Origin: Nitrospira sp.
GTDB lineage: Bacteria > Nitrospirota > Nitrospiria > Nitrospirales > Nitrospiraceae
Length of the DNA stretch: 64,000 nucleotides
Assembly (NCBI GenBank): GCA_035968315.1
Contig: JAVYIN010000005.1
Coordinates: 248,001 to 312,000, forward strand
Reading direction: 5' to 3'
Both the position numbers and the translations under genes were made by a program. The notes beneath the pieces are model-generated. The model saw only the letters and a program-made list of their open reading frames with translations, searched no databases and was not told the DNA's origin. Positions within the stretch are counted from its first letter, which is position 1. Every line of letters begins with the position of its first letter. Shown here in pieces: positions 26,915 through 36,093 of the stretch.

Positions 26915-27032
26915 GTGCCGGTTCCTTTTGGATGATACGCCGATCGTCAAGGGTAATGGACAAGACCAGGAACCACACAACGCCCAGGATGCTGACCAAG
27001 GGGACCCAGATAATAAGGAATTCCAGTGTCAT
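26841..27032 (-). CDS. Small single-span membrane protein under a sigma-54 promoter
   Basis: A 63-residue protein starting MTLEFLIIWVPLVSILGVVW, one TM helix at residues 4-25, then a short charged tail (DDRRIIQKEP) rich in Pro. AGGAGAAG precedes the ATG. It overlaps the ribbon-helix-helix gene by 74 nt. It resembles the tiny membrane proteins at 19457 and 38650 in size and plan, and shares with them an upstream sigma-54 motif and box. Function unknown. Confidence 0.65.
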   Translation of the reverse strand: MTLEFLIIWVPLVSILGVVWFLVLSITLDDRRIIQKEPAHGTTDLEASDPPQHRPSPPGPMAQ

Positions 27033-27083
27033 CCTGTCTTCTCCTGAGTGCGGTGGTGCTGATGGGACAATATTGGAGTAGCA

Positions 27084-27101
27084 ACGCAAACCACATGCCG
27101 T
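27084..27101 (-). promoter_or_regulatory. Sigma-54 promoter motif
   Basis: The minus strand reads ACGGCATGTGGTTTGCGT. GG and GC are 10 nt apart with TTTGC at -12; the base before GG is C rather than T. It lies about 54 bp upstream of the small membrane protein gene. Confidence 0.55.
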
Positions 27102-27206
27102 TGCGGACAAACCCGATGGGATCAGTAAGAATGCGGCAGAATAGTGGGAAAATTTATTTTGTCGGGGCTATGGCGGGAATAGCAGATGGGAGAAAATTCT
27201 TAAAGT

Positions 27207-27222
27207 GAATCAAAATGGATTC
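27207..27222. promoter_or_regulatory. Candidate activator box, inverted repeat
   Basis: GAATC-AAAATG-GATTC, a perfect 5-bp inverted repeat with a 6-nt spacer. The same sequence, with one or two changes in the left arm, occurs at 38963. It lies 108 bp above the -24 element at 27099, a normal place for an enhancer-binding-protein site. Confidence 0.55.
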
Positions 27223-27284
27223 GTCGTTGGTCTAAAAAGGATTCTCCCGACTGTTCAAAAACCATATTGAGGAAAAAGAATGGC

Positions 27285-28109
27285 CTAACGAGGATGCGAG
27301 GAGAGGGCTCGTAAATCCCATTCCGCGACGCCGTGGAGACCGACTTGTTTGAGCAGCGCCGCCCGCATGCGGCGGAGGGATTTATCTGTTGGGTGGTGTT
27401 CGATGAGCGAACAGAGGCAGGACATGGCATCGTACCAAAACCCGTTATGTGCATTCTCACTGACGCTGTGTGTCGTGCAGGTGAGATCCGGCCCTGCCTC
27501 CACCAGGCAGGCGTTGAACTCACAGCGCTCAATGACGCCGCCGGCGACGATATCTTGAGATGGAGAGTCGGGATTGCGGACAACGGACACATACCAGCGG
27601 TATTGCACGTCCGGTTCAAGGGAGAGCCCCAGCTCTTTCAGATTGATCGCCTGGATGCCGGCGGCTTTCGGAGAAGGCAGGGGAGCTTCGTAGACGGGTT
27701 GAATCTGGCGATTGTCAACCAGGGTGAACCGTACAGTATAGGCGGTCGGCTTGGAGAGGAACCAATTCAAGACGGGTGTCCGGCTGATGGTTAGTCCGAC
27801 ATGATCCGGGACAAGGGCCTGAATCTCCGGATCGCTCCCTTCCGTTCCGCGAAGGGAGCCTCCAACGCGTGCACGGGGAACCAGTTTGGGGGGCGGCGTA
27901 TAGATTGGTATGGAGGCATCGGAGCCGCTCTCGGAGGGGATTTCAGCGGGGAGATCGGCCGTCTGTCCGAACGAGGGAGAGAACGATAGGATGAGACCGG
28001 CACACAGCGCTCGCATCAAATATGGCAATGTGCGCCGCACAAGAGGCCTTGTTGCTCCACCGTCTGAATGACTCTCCATCGCGAATACCGTAGCATAAAA
28101 TGGTTTCAT
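27285..28109 (-). CDS. DUF928 secreted protein
   Basis: About 274 aa. A signal peptide (LCAGLILSFSPSFGQ) follows a variable N-terminus; ATG 28109, TTG 28121 and ATG 28079 are possible starts. The mature part fits DUF928: GRVGGSLRGTEG-like segment, LVPDHVGLTISRTPVLNWFL, a beta-sandwich with YRWYVSVV, and a helical C-terminus (WDLRALSSHPR). DUF928 proteins often accompany CHAT and TPS genes in cyanobacteria. It is last gene of the TPS operon, its start overlapping or abutting the CHAT stop. Role unknown. Confidence 0.8.
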   Translation of the reverse strand: MKPFYATVFAMESHSDGGATRPLVRRTLPYLMRALCAGLILSFSPSFGQTADLPAEIPSESGSDASIPIYTPPPKLVPRARVGGSLRGTEGSDPEIQALVPDHVGLTISRTPVLNWFLSKPTAYTVRFTLVDNRQIQPVYEAPLPSPKAAGIQAINLKELGLSLEPDVQYRWYVSVVRNPDSPSQDIVAGGVIERCEFNACLVEAGPDLTCTTHSVSENAHNGFWYDAMSCLCSLIEHHPTDKSLRRMRAALLKQVGLHGVAEWDLRALSSHPR

Positions 28110-28111
28110 AT

Positions 28112-30472
28112 TTATAGCCAATTGTTCAGCAAGAGGAATGCCGCCCAGTACGCCGGGTGGGCATACACGCGGTCCTTCAGCAGATGGCGCTGGGCTCGCT
28201 GCAGGGCCTCGGCCTTTGAGGCCGAAGGATTGTTGAGCTGCCGGTAGAATTCCGCAATGAGGGCGGTGGAGGCTTCGTCATTGATGAACCAGAGGGACGC
28301 CAGCGCGCTACGGGCTCCGGCTTTGATCGCCACGCCGGCGAGGCCCAAGGCGGCACGGTCGTCGCCGATGCCGGTTTGGCAGGCGCTCAGGGTTAGCAGT
28401 TCGAGCGGGTCTTGCCGGAAGCGCAGGAGCCCAACCAGGCGGTCCAACTGTGTCATGGTCAGTTTGCCGTCGTAAGTGAGCAGAAACGAGTCCGCAGGTT
28501 CAGGGGAAAAGTGTCCGTGGGTGGCAATGTGCAGCACCCCGTAGCGGCCTTCGCGTAATTCCGTTTCGAGGCGGGTAGCCAGAAAGTCATGATTTTCGAG
28601 GCGCTGCCCCTTGTAGAGTGATTCAATCGAAGCGAGTTCTTCCGCGACGTAAGGCAGGGCCGGAAAACCCTGCACGGAGACCGTCAACCCGGCCGCCAGG
28701 ATGCGTGTGCGTGTTCGGTCCAGCGGGTGGGGGTCGGTTAACGTCAATCCGGGGGTCGAGGCGACGGCGTACCGGTCGATGAGAAAGGCGGTTCCGTCGT
28801 GCAGCGCCGCCATCGGCACGGTTCTCAGCGCACGATCGGGCACGAAGACGAGCGTCGTAATGTGCAGGCGGTTCAAGTCGGCCTGGATTGGCCGTACGAG
28901 CCAGTCGTAGAGGTGCTGGGCATGAGGCAGATACTCATGCGTCGTCCGTTTTTCCAGCAGGCGGCGGAACGCTCTGATTTCCTGCGTGACCCGTTTGTCG
29001 TCGATGGGCACGAGGTAGCGCGTGAGTCCGGTTGGAAGACTGACCAGCAGTTCAATCCTGGTTGGGAAAAGGATCGGGTAGACGACCGCAGTGGACGGGG
29101 CGAGCCGGTCGAAGGGCATTGTGCGCGCCTGGAGCGCATCCACGCAGTCGTCACGAAAGTAGTCGCGAAGCTCGGCGGCCTTAGAGGCTTCGATGGCGTC
29201 CCGCGCGGCCAGGATGTCCTGCTCGATGCCGGGCGCGCCGGGGCCGCGCGAGGCGCGTTGGAGAAGCAGGTCCGCCAGTTCGAAAAAGAGCGGGCGGATC
29301 GAGTCCTGCTCGTCCGGCGGGTCGCCGGCGTGCGCCTGTGTGAGTTGTGGCCGGATGGGCTGCAGGGTGGCGACGGCGTGCCGGTAGGCATCGATCGCCT
29401 CGTCCAATTGGCCTGCCAGTCCCAATTCGCGTCCCAACTGCCATTCCCACCGATACAGCGATTCCGGCGCGTCCACCGACTGGGCGGCAAACCAGGCTTG
29501 TCTGGTGAGATGGATTGCGTCGTCCAGCCGGTGCTCTGTTTCGTACAGATGGCCCAGATAGCCGAGCGCATAGGAGAGCGTGCGGGTATCGCCGAGGGAC
29601 TTCGCAACCGTGGCCGATTCCTGAAGCGCCCCGGCGGCGCGCAGCAAGAGGGGCGATTGGATGTCTGGCAGCAGCGTCCGGAGCCGTGCGTACAAGCGTC
29701 CCACACGCACAAGCGCCTGGGCTTTGTCGTGGGATGGCGGCAGCAGGGTGAGTTGCTCAAGCGCCTGATCCGTCCATCGCCGGCTGTCGTCAGGACGGCC
29801 GAGCCGCAGGGCGGCGCGTGCGGCATTGATCCGTGCGTGGAGGGCCACCATTGGCGCCTGTCCGGCCTGGGCGAGGCGGATGGCGTCGGCAAAAGCGGCC
29901 AGCGCATCGGCCTCGTGTTGCTGAAGCACGGCAAGGATGCCTTGATCGTTCAGAATCGAGGCCATCAGCGAGGGAGAGGGCTGCTGGCCGGCCATGGTGT
30001 GGGCTTGGGCGAGCAGATCCGCCGCCATGTCCAGGTGGCGGGTCTCCAGATAGGCGCGTCCCAGGTGGGCCAGCACGGTGGCCTGCCAGACCCTGTCGGT
30101 CTGTTGTTGTGCCAGGGCGAGCGCGAGTTCCAGAGATTGGAGCGCCTGCTTCGTATGTCCGAGTGTCTGCGCGGCTTGCGCGGCGCCGAGGAGTGCCTGG
30201 CTTTGCAGGCGCACGGCGCCCTGCTCCCCGAATAACCGGGCGGCGTCTTTCCAGGCGGCGAGGGCCTGTTCGAAATCACCACGGTGAAAGGCCTCCGAGC
30301 CCTGGGTCATGAGCTGGTCAGGATGGTCTGCTGCGATTGCCAGGTTCAGGCCGGTGATCAGGAAGAGTCCACAGAGCAGCAGACGCAACAAGATCCGGCG
30401 GCCTCGTGCCACGCCCGTACGATGGGGGTTGAGGGGGAAGCCGCGCGGGAGAGACCGATCTCGATGGGGCAT
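28112..30472 (-). CDS. TPR-CHAT cysteine peptidase, exported
   Basis: A 786-aa protein. The N-terminus has a hydrophobic signal segment (RLLLCGLFLITGLNLAIAAD), then about ten TPR-like helical repeats (residues 60-420), then a C-terminal CHAT domain (about 480-786). The catalytic dyad appears intact: His652 in HIATHGHF and Cys698 in LTLSACQTGIGD. CHAT domains are caspase/separase-like peptidases. A signal peptide points to action in the periplasm or outside. It lies 12 nt after tpsB and overlaps or abuts DUF928. Substrate unknown; the co-encoded exoprotein is a candidate by context. Confidence 0.9.
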   Translation of the reverse strand: MPHRDRSLPRGFPLNPHRTGVARGRRILLRLLLCGLFLITGLNLAIAADHPDQLMTQGSEAFHRGDFEQALAAWKDAARLFGEQGAVRLQSQALLGAAQAAQTLGHTKQALQSLELALALAQQQTDRVWQATVLAHLGRAYLETRHLDMAADLLAQAHTMAGQQPSPSLMASILNDQGILAVLQQHEADALAAFADAIRLAQAGQAPMVALHARINAARAALRLGRPDDSRRWTDQALEQLTLLPPSHDKAQALVRVGRLYARLRTLLPDIQSPLLLRAAGALQESATVAKSLGDTRTLSYALGYLGHLYETEHRLDDAIHLTRQAWFAAQSVDAPESLYRWEWQLGRELGLAGQLDEAIDAYRHAVATLQPIRPQLTQAHAGDPPDEQDSIRPLFFELADLLLQRASRGPGAPGIEQDILAARDAIEASKAAELRDYFRDDCVDALQARTMPFDRLAPSTAVVYPILFPTRIELLVSLPTGLTRYLVPIDDKRVTQEIRAFRRLLEKRTTHEYLPHAQHLYDWLVRPIQADLNRLHITTLVFVPDRALRTVPMAALHDGTAFLIDRYAVASTPGLTLTDPHPLDRTRTRILAAGLTVSVQGFPALPYVAEELASIESLYKGQRLENHDFLATRLETELREGRYGVLHIATHGHFSPEPADSFLLTYDGKLTMTQLDRLVGLLRFRQDPLELLTLSACQTGIGDDRAALGLAGVAIKAGARSALASLWFINDEASTALIAEFYRQLNNPSASKAEALQRAQRHLLKDRVYAHPAYWAAFLLLNNWL

Positions 30473-30484
30473 GGGCGTTGTCCT

Positions 30485-32263
30485 TTATAAGACCTGTACA
30501 ACCATTTGCAGGTGGATGCCATGGTCTTGCAGATTGCCAGGCGGATGGGACACATGGTTGAGCGGATGCCCCCAATAGAGTTCGAATCGCGCGCGCTCTT
30601 GCGGCAGGAGAGTCCAGCGTAGGCCGAGCCCGACGCTGGCCAAGGTGTTGGGCTCGGCCGTGCTGCCCTTGGCATCCCATGCACGGCCCATATCGGCGAA
30701 TTGGGCGAATTGCAGCCGGGGCTCTCCGGATGGAAAGGCCAGCAGCGGGATGCGCGATTCGAGGGAGGCGAGGAACGCATTGTCGCGGATGAGGGTATTC
30801 TCCCGATACCCCCGTACGCTGAACCGTCCTCCGACCGGCACCTGTTCCAGCGGGAAGAGGCGGTCGTTCGAGAGTTGGAGGCTCATCTGTCCCAGTAGTT
30901 GCACGCCCCCCCAGTCATCGAGCCGCCGCAGGCCCTGGACCTGTCCTAACCAGGAGAAGAATTGCGAGTCGGGCAGGGGACCGGCATTATTTGTCGCGCC
31001 CAGCGCATCAAGGCCGATCGAAAAACGGGAACGCGCGGCCACCACGGCACTCGGCGTCCGATGCACATATTCTTGGATGAAGCGGAGCGCGCTGACCGTA
31101 TTGACCCCGGTATCCGACGAGCCGGGAATCAGATCGTTGGTGCCGACGCTCCAGGTGACTTTGTTGTACAAGCGTTCACCGGTCACGGCGACGGCGAACT
31201 CGTCGGTCAGGGTTTTATAGAGCGGCTGGCGGATGGTGACACCGATGATCTCCGCGTCAGACCGCACATCGAGGGACCGAAAGTTGTCGGCGACGACGAG
31301 AAAGTCGTTGCGCCGGTAGTACCCCGTCACGGTGGTGTCGTAGCGGGAGACCGGCAGCGTATAGGAGGTATCGATGATGGGATTGACGCCGCGAGACCGG
31401 CCGTAGGTGAAGGAAAAGAGATCGCCATGGCCGGTGAGGTTCTGATGCGCGACGGTGGCCAGTCCTCGTTCGGCGCCGACGACGGGCGTTTGATGGTTGT
31501 TCAGATCCAGCCAGGCTTTCCAGGGGCTCGCTTCCGTGACGCGCAGGTTCAAGATGCTTTCGCCGCGCCGGTCTCCGGGGCGGAGTTCGGCGTTGATGCG
31601 CTCGATCCGGCTATCTTGCTGCAAGAGTTGCAGCCGCTCTTGCAATGGGGCGATGGCAAACGGGGTGCCCGCGCCGAGTGCGACCCGATCACGCAGGTAG
31701 TCGGGGCGGAACCACTCGGTGCCCTCCACATCGATCCGTGCCAGCGCGCCTTCGACGATCTGGATCGTGATGGTGTTGAAGGTCACATCCTGATCGGGGA
31801 TGATCGCGCCTGAGGTGATATAGCCGTGGTTGACATAGAGGAGTGTCAACGCGAGGCGCAGCCGCTCCAGATCGTCTGTCGTGAGGGTGCGGCCCTTATA
31901 GGGGCTGGTGACTGCGTCGATCTCTGCGTCCGTGAAGACGGTGCTGCCGGTCACATGGATGTCATGGACAAAGACGCGGATCTGTCCCAACGGCTGCTTG
32001 AGATCGCCGTCGGGAGGGCGGGGAACCGGTGGCAGGACCGGACCGGGCGGCGGGCCGGGCGGCGGAAACTCTTTTTTCAGCGGTCCGGACGGTTCGCCGG
32101 AACGGCCGGTCGGGTCGAAGACCGGCGGTATGACTTGCGCGAAGAGCGGCGGCTGCGTCAGTGCGAGCAGCATAACGACCCCCAAGAAGCGTGCGAGGCG
32201 TGTTCCCGGCTGTGCCGGCACGCGCCGCATACGATCGGCCGCGTCGGAGCTTAAGCGCGGCAT
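30485..32263 (-). CDS. Two-partner secretion outer-membrane transporter (TpsB; ShlB/FhaC family)
   Basis: A 592-aa outer-membrane protein. Signal peptide (LGVVMLLALTQPPLFAQ), Pro-rich linker, two POTRA domains (about 90-165 and 170-245), then a 16-strand barrel (about 245-592) with the RGYRENTL-type motif of FhaC (GRFSVRGYRENTL). It exports the TpsA partner across the outer membrane. Its start overlaps the TpsA stop by 13 nt, and CHAT follows 12 nt downstream. Confidence 0.93.
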   Translation of the reverse strand: MPRLSSDAADRMRRVPAQPGTRLARFLGVVMLLALTQPPLFAQVIPPVFDPTGRSGEPSGPLKKEFPPPGPPPGPVLPPVPRPPDGDLKQPLGQIRVFVHDIHVTGSTVFTDAEIDAVTSPYKGRTLTTDDLERLRLALTLLYVNHGYITSGAIIPDQDVTFNTITIQIVEGALARIDVEGTEWFRPDYLRDRVALGAGTPFAIAPLQERLQLLQQDSRIERINAELRPGDRRGESILNLRVTEASPWKAWLDLNNHQTPVVGAERGLATVAHQNLTGHGDLFSFTYGRSRGVNPIIDTSYTLPVSRYDTTVTGYYRRNDFLVVADNFRSLDVRSDAEIIGVTIRQPLYKTLTDEFAVAVTGERLYNKVTWSVGTNDLIPGSSDTGVNTVSALRFIQEYVHRTPSAVVAARSRFSIGLDALGATNNAGPLPDSQFFSWLGQVQGLRRLDDWGGVQLLGQMSLQLSNDRLFPLEQVPVGGRFSVRGYRENTLIRDNAFLASLESRIPLLAFPSGEPRLQFAQFADMGRAWDAKGSTAEPNTLASVGLGLRWTLLPQERARFELYWGHPLNHVSHPPGNLQDHGIHLQMVVQVL

Positions 32264-35166
32264 CCGGTCAACCCATTCTCCGCGAAGCTCTGGGTCAGAA
32301 AGCCGGCCGGATTCATGCGGCGCAACGAGACCGATTCGTCGGCCGGCGTCGTGACGGTCTCACGTGATGGCACGGTCCGGGCGAATGGGCCGCTGTTCTC
32401 TCCGCCGGTTGCGAAGGGGCTCGGTGACCACCCGGCTGGTTCCGCCGGTAAATGGTCGCGTCCGGCGATGAGCAAGCTGCTGGCTTGGCTGTCCGCGAGG
32501 GCGGCGCACCGTCCCGTCCGCAGCGTCTGCGTTTGCCGCAACGAGGCGGGCAGGGACGAGACGGTGCCGCTCAGGCTCGACGTCGGCGACTGAATGTTCA
32601 CCGGGCCATCCAGGCCGAACTGTGATGAGGCATCGACCAGGCTTAGGGCGTCTTGCAGGTAGAGCTGGGAGTAGTTGATGGTGATGGCGCCCCCGTTGCC
32701 TTGCACCGCCTGGGCGAGAATCTGGCTGTTCCGCAGAATGACCACGTTCGGATCGATGAAAATATTGCCGCCGCCGCCGGCACCGCCGAGCACCGAAGTG
32801 CTGATGGTGCTGTCCGTCAGCCGGATGAGATCCGTCGCGCGGATGTCGATATTGCCGCCGCCAGCCTGCGCGGCCTCAGCTCGCACCGTGCTGTCTGTCA
32901 TGCGAAACGCTTGTCCCGCAGCGATGGCAATATTGCCGGCATTGCCGGGCCCGGCGCTGCTGGCTGAAATCGATGCGCCACCGCTCATGGTCACGGATTG
33001 TCCGGCGGTTACGGTAATATCGCCGCCTGCACCAGGCCCTTGAGTATCAGAGAGGACTTTGGTGCCCCGGTCCATCAACAAGACTTGCTTGCCGGCTGTG
33101 ATGGCGACTGACCCGGCTGTACCGGTCGATGTGCTCAGGCTTTCGGTGGTGATTATGGATCCACTCAAAAGAGAAATTGAGTCGGATGCGCTGAGTTGAA
33201 TCTGGCCGCCTTGGCCGGAAGATACGGTGCGGCTTGTGATTAAGCTTTGGCCGGACAGCGTGATCGATTCTCCTGTGAGGTTGATCGCCCCTCCGGTTCC
33301 GCTCTCAGTCGTGGAACTTCGAAGAACGGCGTGATCGTCAAGAGTGATACTCTTGAGTGCGGATAACTGGATGGGACCTGTATCAGCGCCGACTGATCTC
33401 GTTCGGCTGTTTATCTCAGCGCTTTGTCCGATAAGAATCGAGTCTATGGCGGTAATGTTCACGGTGCCACTGGCGGCCGTGTCAGATATCGTAAATAGTT
33501 GAGCGGCATCGGTAAGGCGAAAATTCTTTGCAGTGATTGAAATGTCGCCGCTTGACCCAAGCCCGGCCTGAGAAGTGCTGATGCGGCTTTGCGTGGGTTG
33601 GGTGAATTGTGAGGCCCCGGCAAGGGACACTGTGCCGGTCGAAGTTACAGCGATACTTCCAGCTGCACCCTGGCTTGTGCCGATCGTCTCAATAAATCCT
33701 CCTCCGGTAATCGTGAGGTTCTCGGCCGAAAGGGCGATATTCCCTGACTTTCCATCGGCTATGGTTAGGGTTTGGATTCCGCCTTGTTCTCCAAGGGAAA
33801 TCGAGGCGGCGTTGATTGTAATCTGCCCGCCATCGCCGGCACGGGCTACAACGTTTCCTCCCGTCGTGCTGCTCTGGATACTGCTGAAGCCTCCTAGGCC
33901 GTCGCCTCCAGTGACGGAGACAATCCCGGATGCTGTTATGTTGATGCTTCCCGCTTGGGCATCGCCGTCCGTTGAGGTTCCTAGGAGGGATCCTCCCGAC
34001 ACTTGCACATTCTGGGCGTTGATGGAGATATCACCGGAACGGCCTTGTCCAGTCCCTGCGGAAAAGATTGTGCTTGGCATCCCGATTGTATTATTGAGCG
34101 ACAGATCGCCGGTCAGGTTGATATCGATGGCGGTCGGCGCGCCGTCCACGTTCCCTTGGGTTGCTGAAAAAAGAAGGGCGCTGTCCATCACCAACTGTCC
34201 GCCTCGAATACGGATGGTGCCTCCTGCGCCTCCGGCTTCGAAGGCGTTATCGCTCGTGTCGAGGAAGGCGCCTTCCGAGAGCGTGATGGTTCCCATGGTC
34301 GAAAATGACTGGCTGTTGATGTTCGGGCCGGTCTGCAAATTGGGGAGGAGAATTTCGCCAGGCGAGGCCACGCTGGCCAGTCGGATTTCACCGGCTGGCG
34401 CTGCGAGCATGCTCGGTGTACCGGTGGCGGGATCGGATGTGATCGTAATATCTCCGCCAGCCAAGGTCATCGATTGGCTGACAGGAACGGAGAGCGCGCT
34501 GCCTAGAACGGTAATGGGAGCAGGGGCGGCATCCAGGAATCCAAAGGCGGCGGGCTCCAAGAATCCAAAACTCGCGATGGGCGACACGGAAAGCACGCTG
34601 TTTGAGAGGCTGTCGCTCGCCGGATTCGCGTAGAAGTTTGTGCTGTTCGTTCCGTCGAACAGGCGAATGTAGTTGGCGGTGGTGAAGGCGACCGATCCGC
34701 CGACATTCAAGCTGGCGGTTGGGCCGAAGACGATGCCGGCAGGGTTCATCAGAAACAAATTGACGGCGGCCCCGTTCGGGTTCACGAACTGGGTGGTTTG
34801 AATCGTCCCATAGATATTCGAGACATTTCCGCCTGTGACGCGGCCAAGGATGTTGGATGTTTGTAGCCCGCTGCTGTTGAGGAAGTTGGCGACATCCCCC
34901 GGTCCAATGATGAAGTCTCCAAAGCTATGTAACAGGTTCGGACCGCTGCCCGGTCTCGTGCCGCCGGTGATGTTGTAGAGATTTCCATTCGGTGTGATCG
35001 TGGTGTTGAGATTTCCTGCGCCATTCGTCGAGGTAATCGAGGTTGTGACTTGGGCTCGAAGGCTGTTTGTCGTGAACGAGAGAAAGGCCAAAATGGCAAG
35101 GATGAGGCCTATGCTTGAGTTTGGAGATAAGCGAGGAAGCTGATTCCGGCTAGTTGTGTCGTTCAT
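32251..35166 (-). CDS. TPS exoprotein (TpsA, filamentous-haemagglutinin-like)
   Basis: A 971-aa secreted protein. Signal peptide, then the TPS haemagglutination domain (residues about 40-290) with NPNGAAVNLFLMNPAGIVFG (the NPNG and NPAGI motifs). A long beta-helix follows, with repeats of the type GxIxITA and SGDISI up to about residue 870, and a C-terminus ending in one Cys-containing segment (RTGRCAALAD). It should be exported by the adjacent TpsB. The cyanobacterial-type architecture fits surface-exposed or released adhesin. RBS GGGGAG precedes the ATG. Its C-terminus may be processed by the neighbouring peptidases; not shown. Confidence 0.9.
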   Translation of the reverse strand: MNDTTSRNQLPRLSPNSSIGLILAILAFLSFTTNSLRAQVTTSITSTNGAGNLNTTITPNGNLYNITGGTRPGSGPNLLHSFGDFIIGPGDVANFLNSSGLQTSNILGRVTGGNVSNIYGTIQTTQFVNPNGAAVNLFLMNPAGIVFGPTASLNVGGSVAFTTANYIRLFDGTNSTNFYANPASDSLSNSVLSVSPIASFGFLEPAAFGFLDAAPAPITVLGSALSVPVSQSMTLAGGDITITSDPATGTPSMLAAPAGEIRLASVASPGEILLPNLQTGPNINSQSFSTMGTITLSEGAFLDTSDNAFEAGGAGGTIRIRGGQLVMDSALLFSATQGNVDGAPTAIDINLTGDLSLNNTIGMPSTIFSAGTGQGRSGDISINAQNVQVSGGSLLGTSTDGDAQAGSINITASGIVSVTGGDGLGGFSSIQSSTTGGNVVARAGDGGQITINAASISLGEQGGIQTLTIADGKSGNIALSAENLTITGGGFIETIGTSQGAAGSIAVTSTGTVSLAGASQFTQPTQSRISTSQAGLGSSGDISITAKNFRLTDAAQLFTISDTAASGTVNITAIDSILIGQSAEINSRTRSVGADTGPIQLSALKSITLDDHAVLRSSTTESGTGGAINLTGESITLSGQSLITSRTVSSGQGGQIQLSASDSISLLSGSIITTESLSTSTGTAGSVAITAGKQVLLMDRGTKVLSDTQGPGAGGDITVTAGQSVTMSGGASISASSAGPGNAGNIAIAAGQAFRMTDSTVRAEAAQAGGGNIDIRATDLIRLTDSTISTSVLGGAGGGGNIFIDPNVVILRNSQILAQAVQGNGGAITINYSQLYLQDALSLVDASSQFGLDGPVNIQSPTSSLSGTVSSLPASLRQTQTLRTGRCAALADSQASSLLIAGRDHLPAEPAGWSPSPFATGGENSGPFARTVPSRETVTTPADESVSLRRMNPAGFLTQSFAENGLTGCRA

Positions 35167-35228
35167 GATCGATTCTCCCCGCCCAAATCCGACCCCGCCA
35201 TTAGAACCTTTCCCCTGCGGTCCTCTGG

Positions 35229-35996
35229 TTACGGCTTCAAAAATCTTTCGGCATACCCGTCGAACACTCCGGTCTGGCCGAAGTTCGGAACGTTTGCAAT
35301 TGCGGCAGACTTCACTTCGACAAGCGATAAGGTGAGTTTGTCACCCGCGTATTTCTGATAGAACCAGAATTCTCCCTTCATTACACGGCTTCCGGCAAGA
35401 CCGGAACTCCAGGTTTCACTCGTCGCCAGATTGAAATTGCCATACGATGCCGGGATGGAGCAACACACGGACTTTTGCTGATATGTCGCGATCTCGTTGT
35501 CTCCTGTATTGTTGTCATTGACCCAGCCGGTGACCTTGAACCAGTCATCTTTAGCTGCATTGCTTCCCCGCGTCATCGAACCGTTGGCCGTTCGATCAAA
35601 TTGGACTTGAACTGGAGGGTTGGCGCTCGGATTGGCTGTCGGTGGTGCATCGAACTGTGCGAAAAATACGATGTCTCCGTTCACTGGCTCCGTGCTGGCC
35701 GTGATGAGCACATTTTCAACCCAGATCGAGTCATTGTTGCCGTCGGTCACTTTTGCCATTGCCGGATTGGCGGCACCCGGTTTTTTTTCAATGGTAATCC
35801 CACTATAGCTTTTAGCGGTTCCGTCGCAATTGCTGAGAACGACGTCGTTCGGGAAATCGGTGCAATTTCCGGCCGTGAGCTGTGTGCCCTGGATCACGAC
35901 GGTTAAACCGGTGGCGGCCTGTGATGGCACGGGCAAGATGACCGCAGTGGCCAGCAAGCACAGTGTGGCGAGCAGCAGCGTTGGTGTCTTCGTCAT
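35229..35996 (-). CDS. Secreted protein of unknown function in the TPS cluster
   Basis: A 255-aa protein with a clear signal peptide (LLATLCLLATAVILPVPSQA). The mature part is rich in Asn, Thr, Gly and Ser with beta-strand character, and carries a few Cys that could form disulfides (NCTDF, SNCDG, SVCCSI). RBS AGGAGGAG lies close to the ATG. No known domain is recognised. It lies 62 nt upstream of tpsA and about 100 nt downstream of the S8 gene, all same strand, so it may be cotranscribed with the export system. Confidence 0.75.
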   Translation of the reverse strand: MTKTPTLLLATLCLLATAVILPVPSQAATGLTVVIQGTQLTAGNCTDFPNDVVLSNCDGTAKSYSGITIEKKPGAANPAMAKVTDGNNDSIWVENVLITASTEPVNGDIVFFAQFDAPPTANPSANPPVQVQFDRTANGSMTRGSNAAKDDWFKVTGWVNDNNTGDNEIATYQQKSVCCSIPASYGNFNLATSETWSSGLAGSRVMKGEFWFYQKYAGDKLTLSLVEVKSAAIANVPNFGQTGVFDGYAERFLKP

Positions 35997-36093
35997 GTTC
36001 TCCTCCTGTGGGGGGTGAGAATATTGGGGTAGCGGACATCCCGGCTCCCCGGATCACAATACCTTAGATAATTCCGACGAACCTATTGCCCAT

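Noticed and set aside
28799-30235. 478-codon plus-strand frame
   Set aside because: It is the antisense shadow of the TPR-CHAT gene.
33575-34633. 352-codon plus-strand frame
   Set aside because: It is the antisense shadow of the repetitive TpsA gene.
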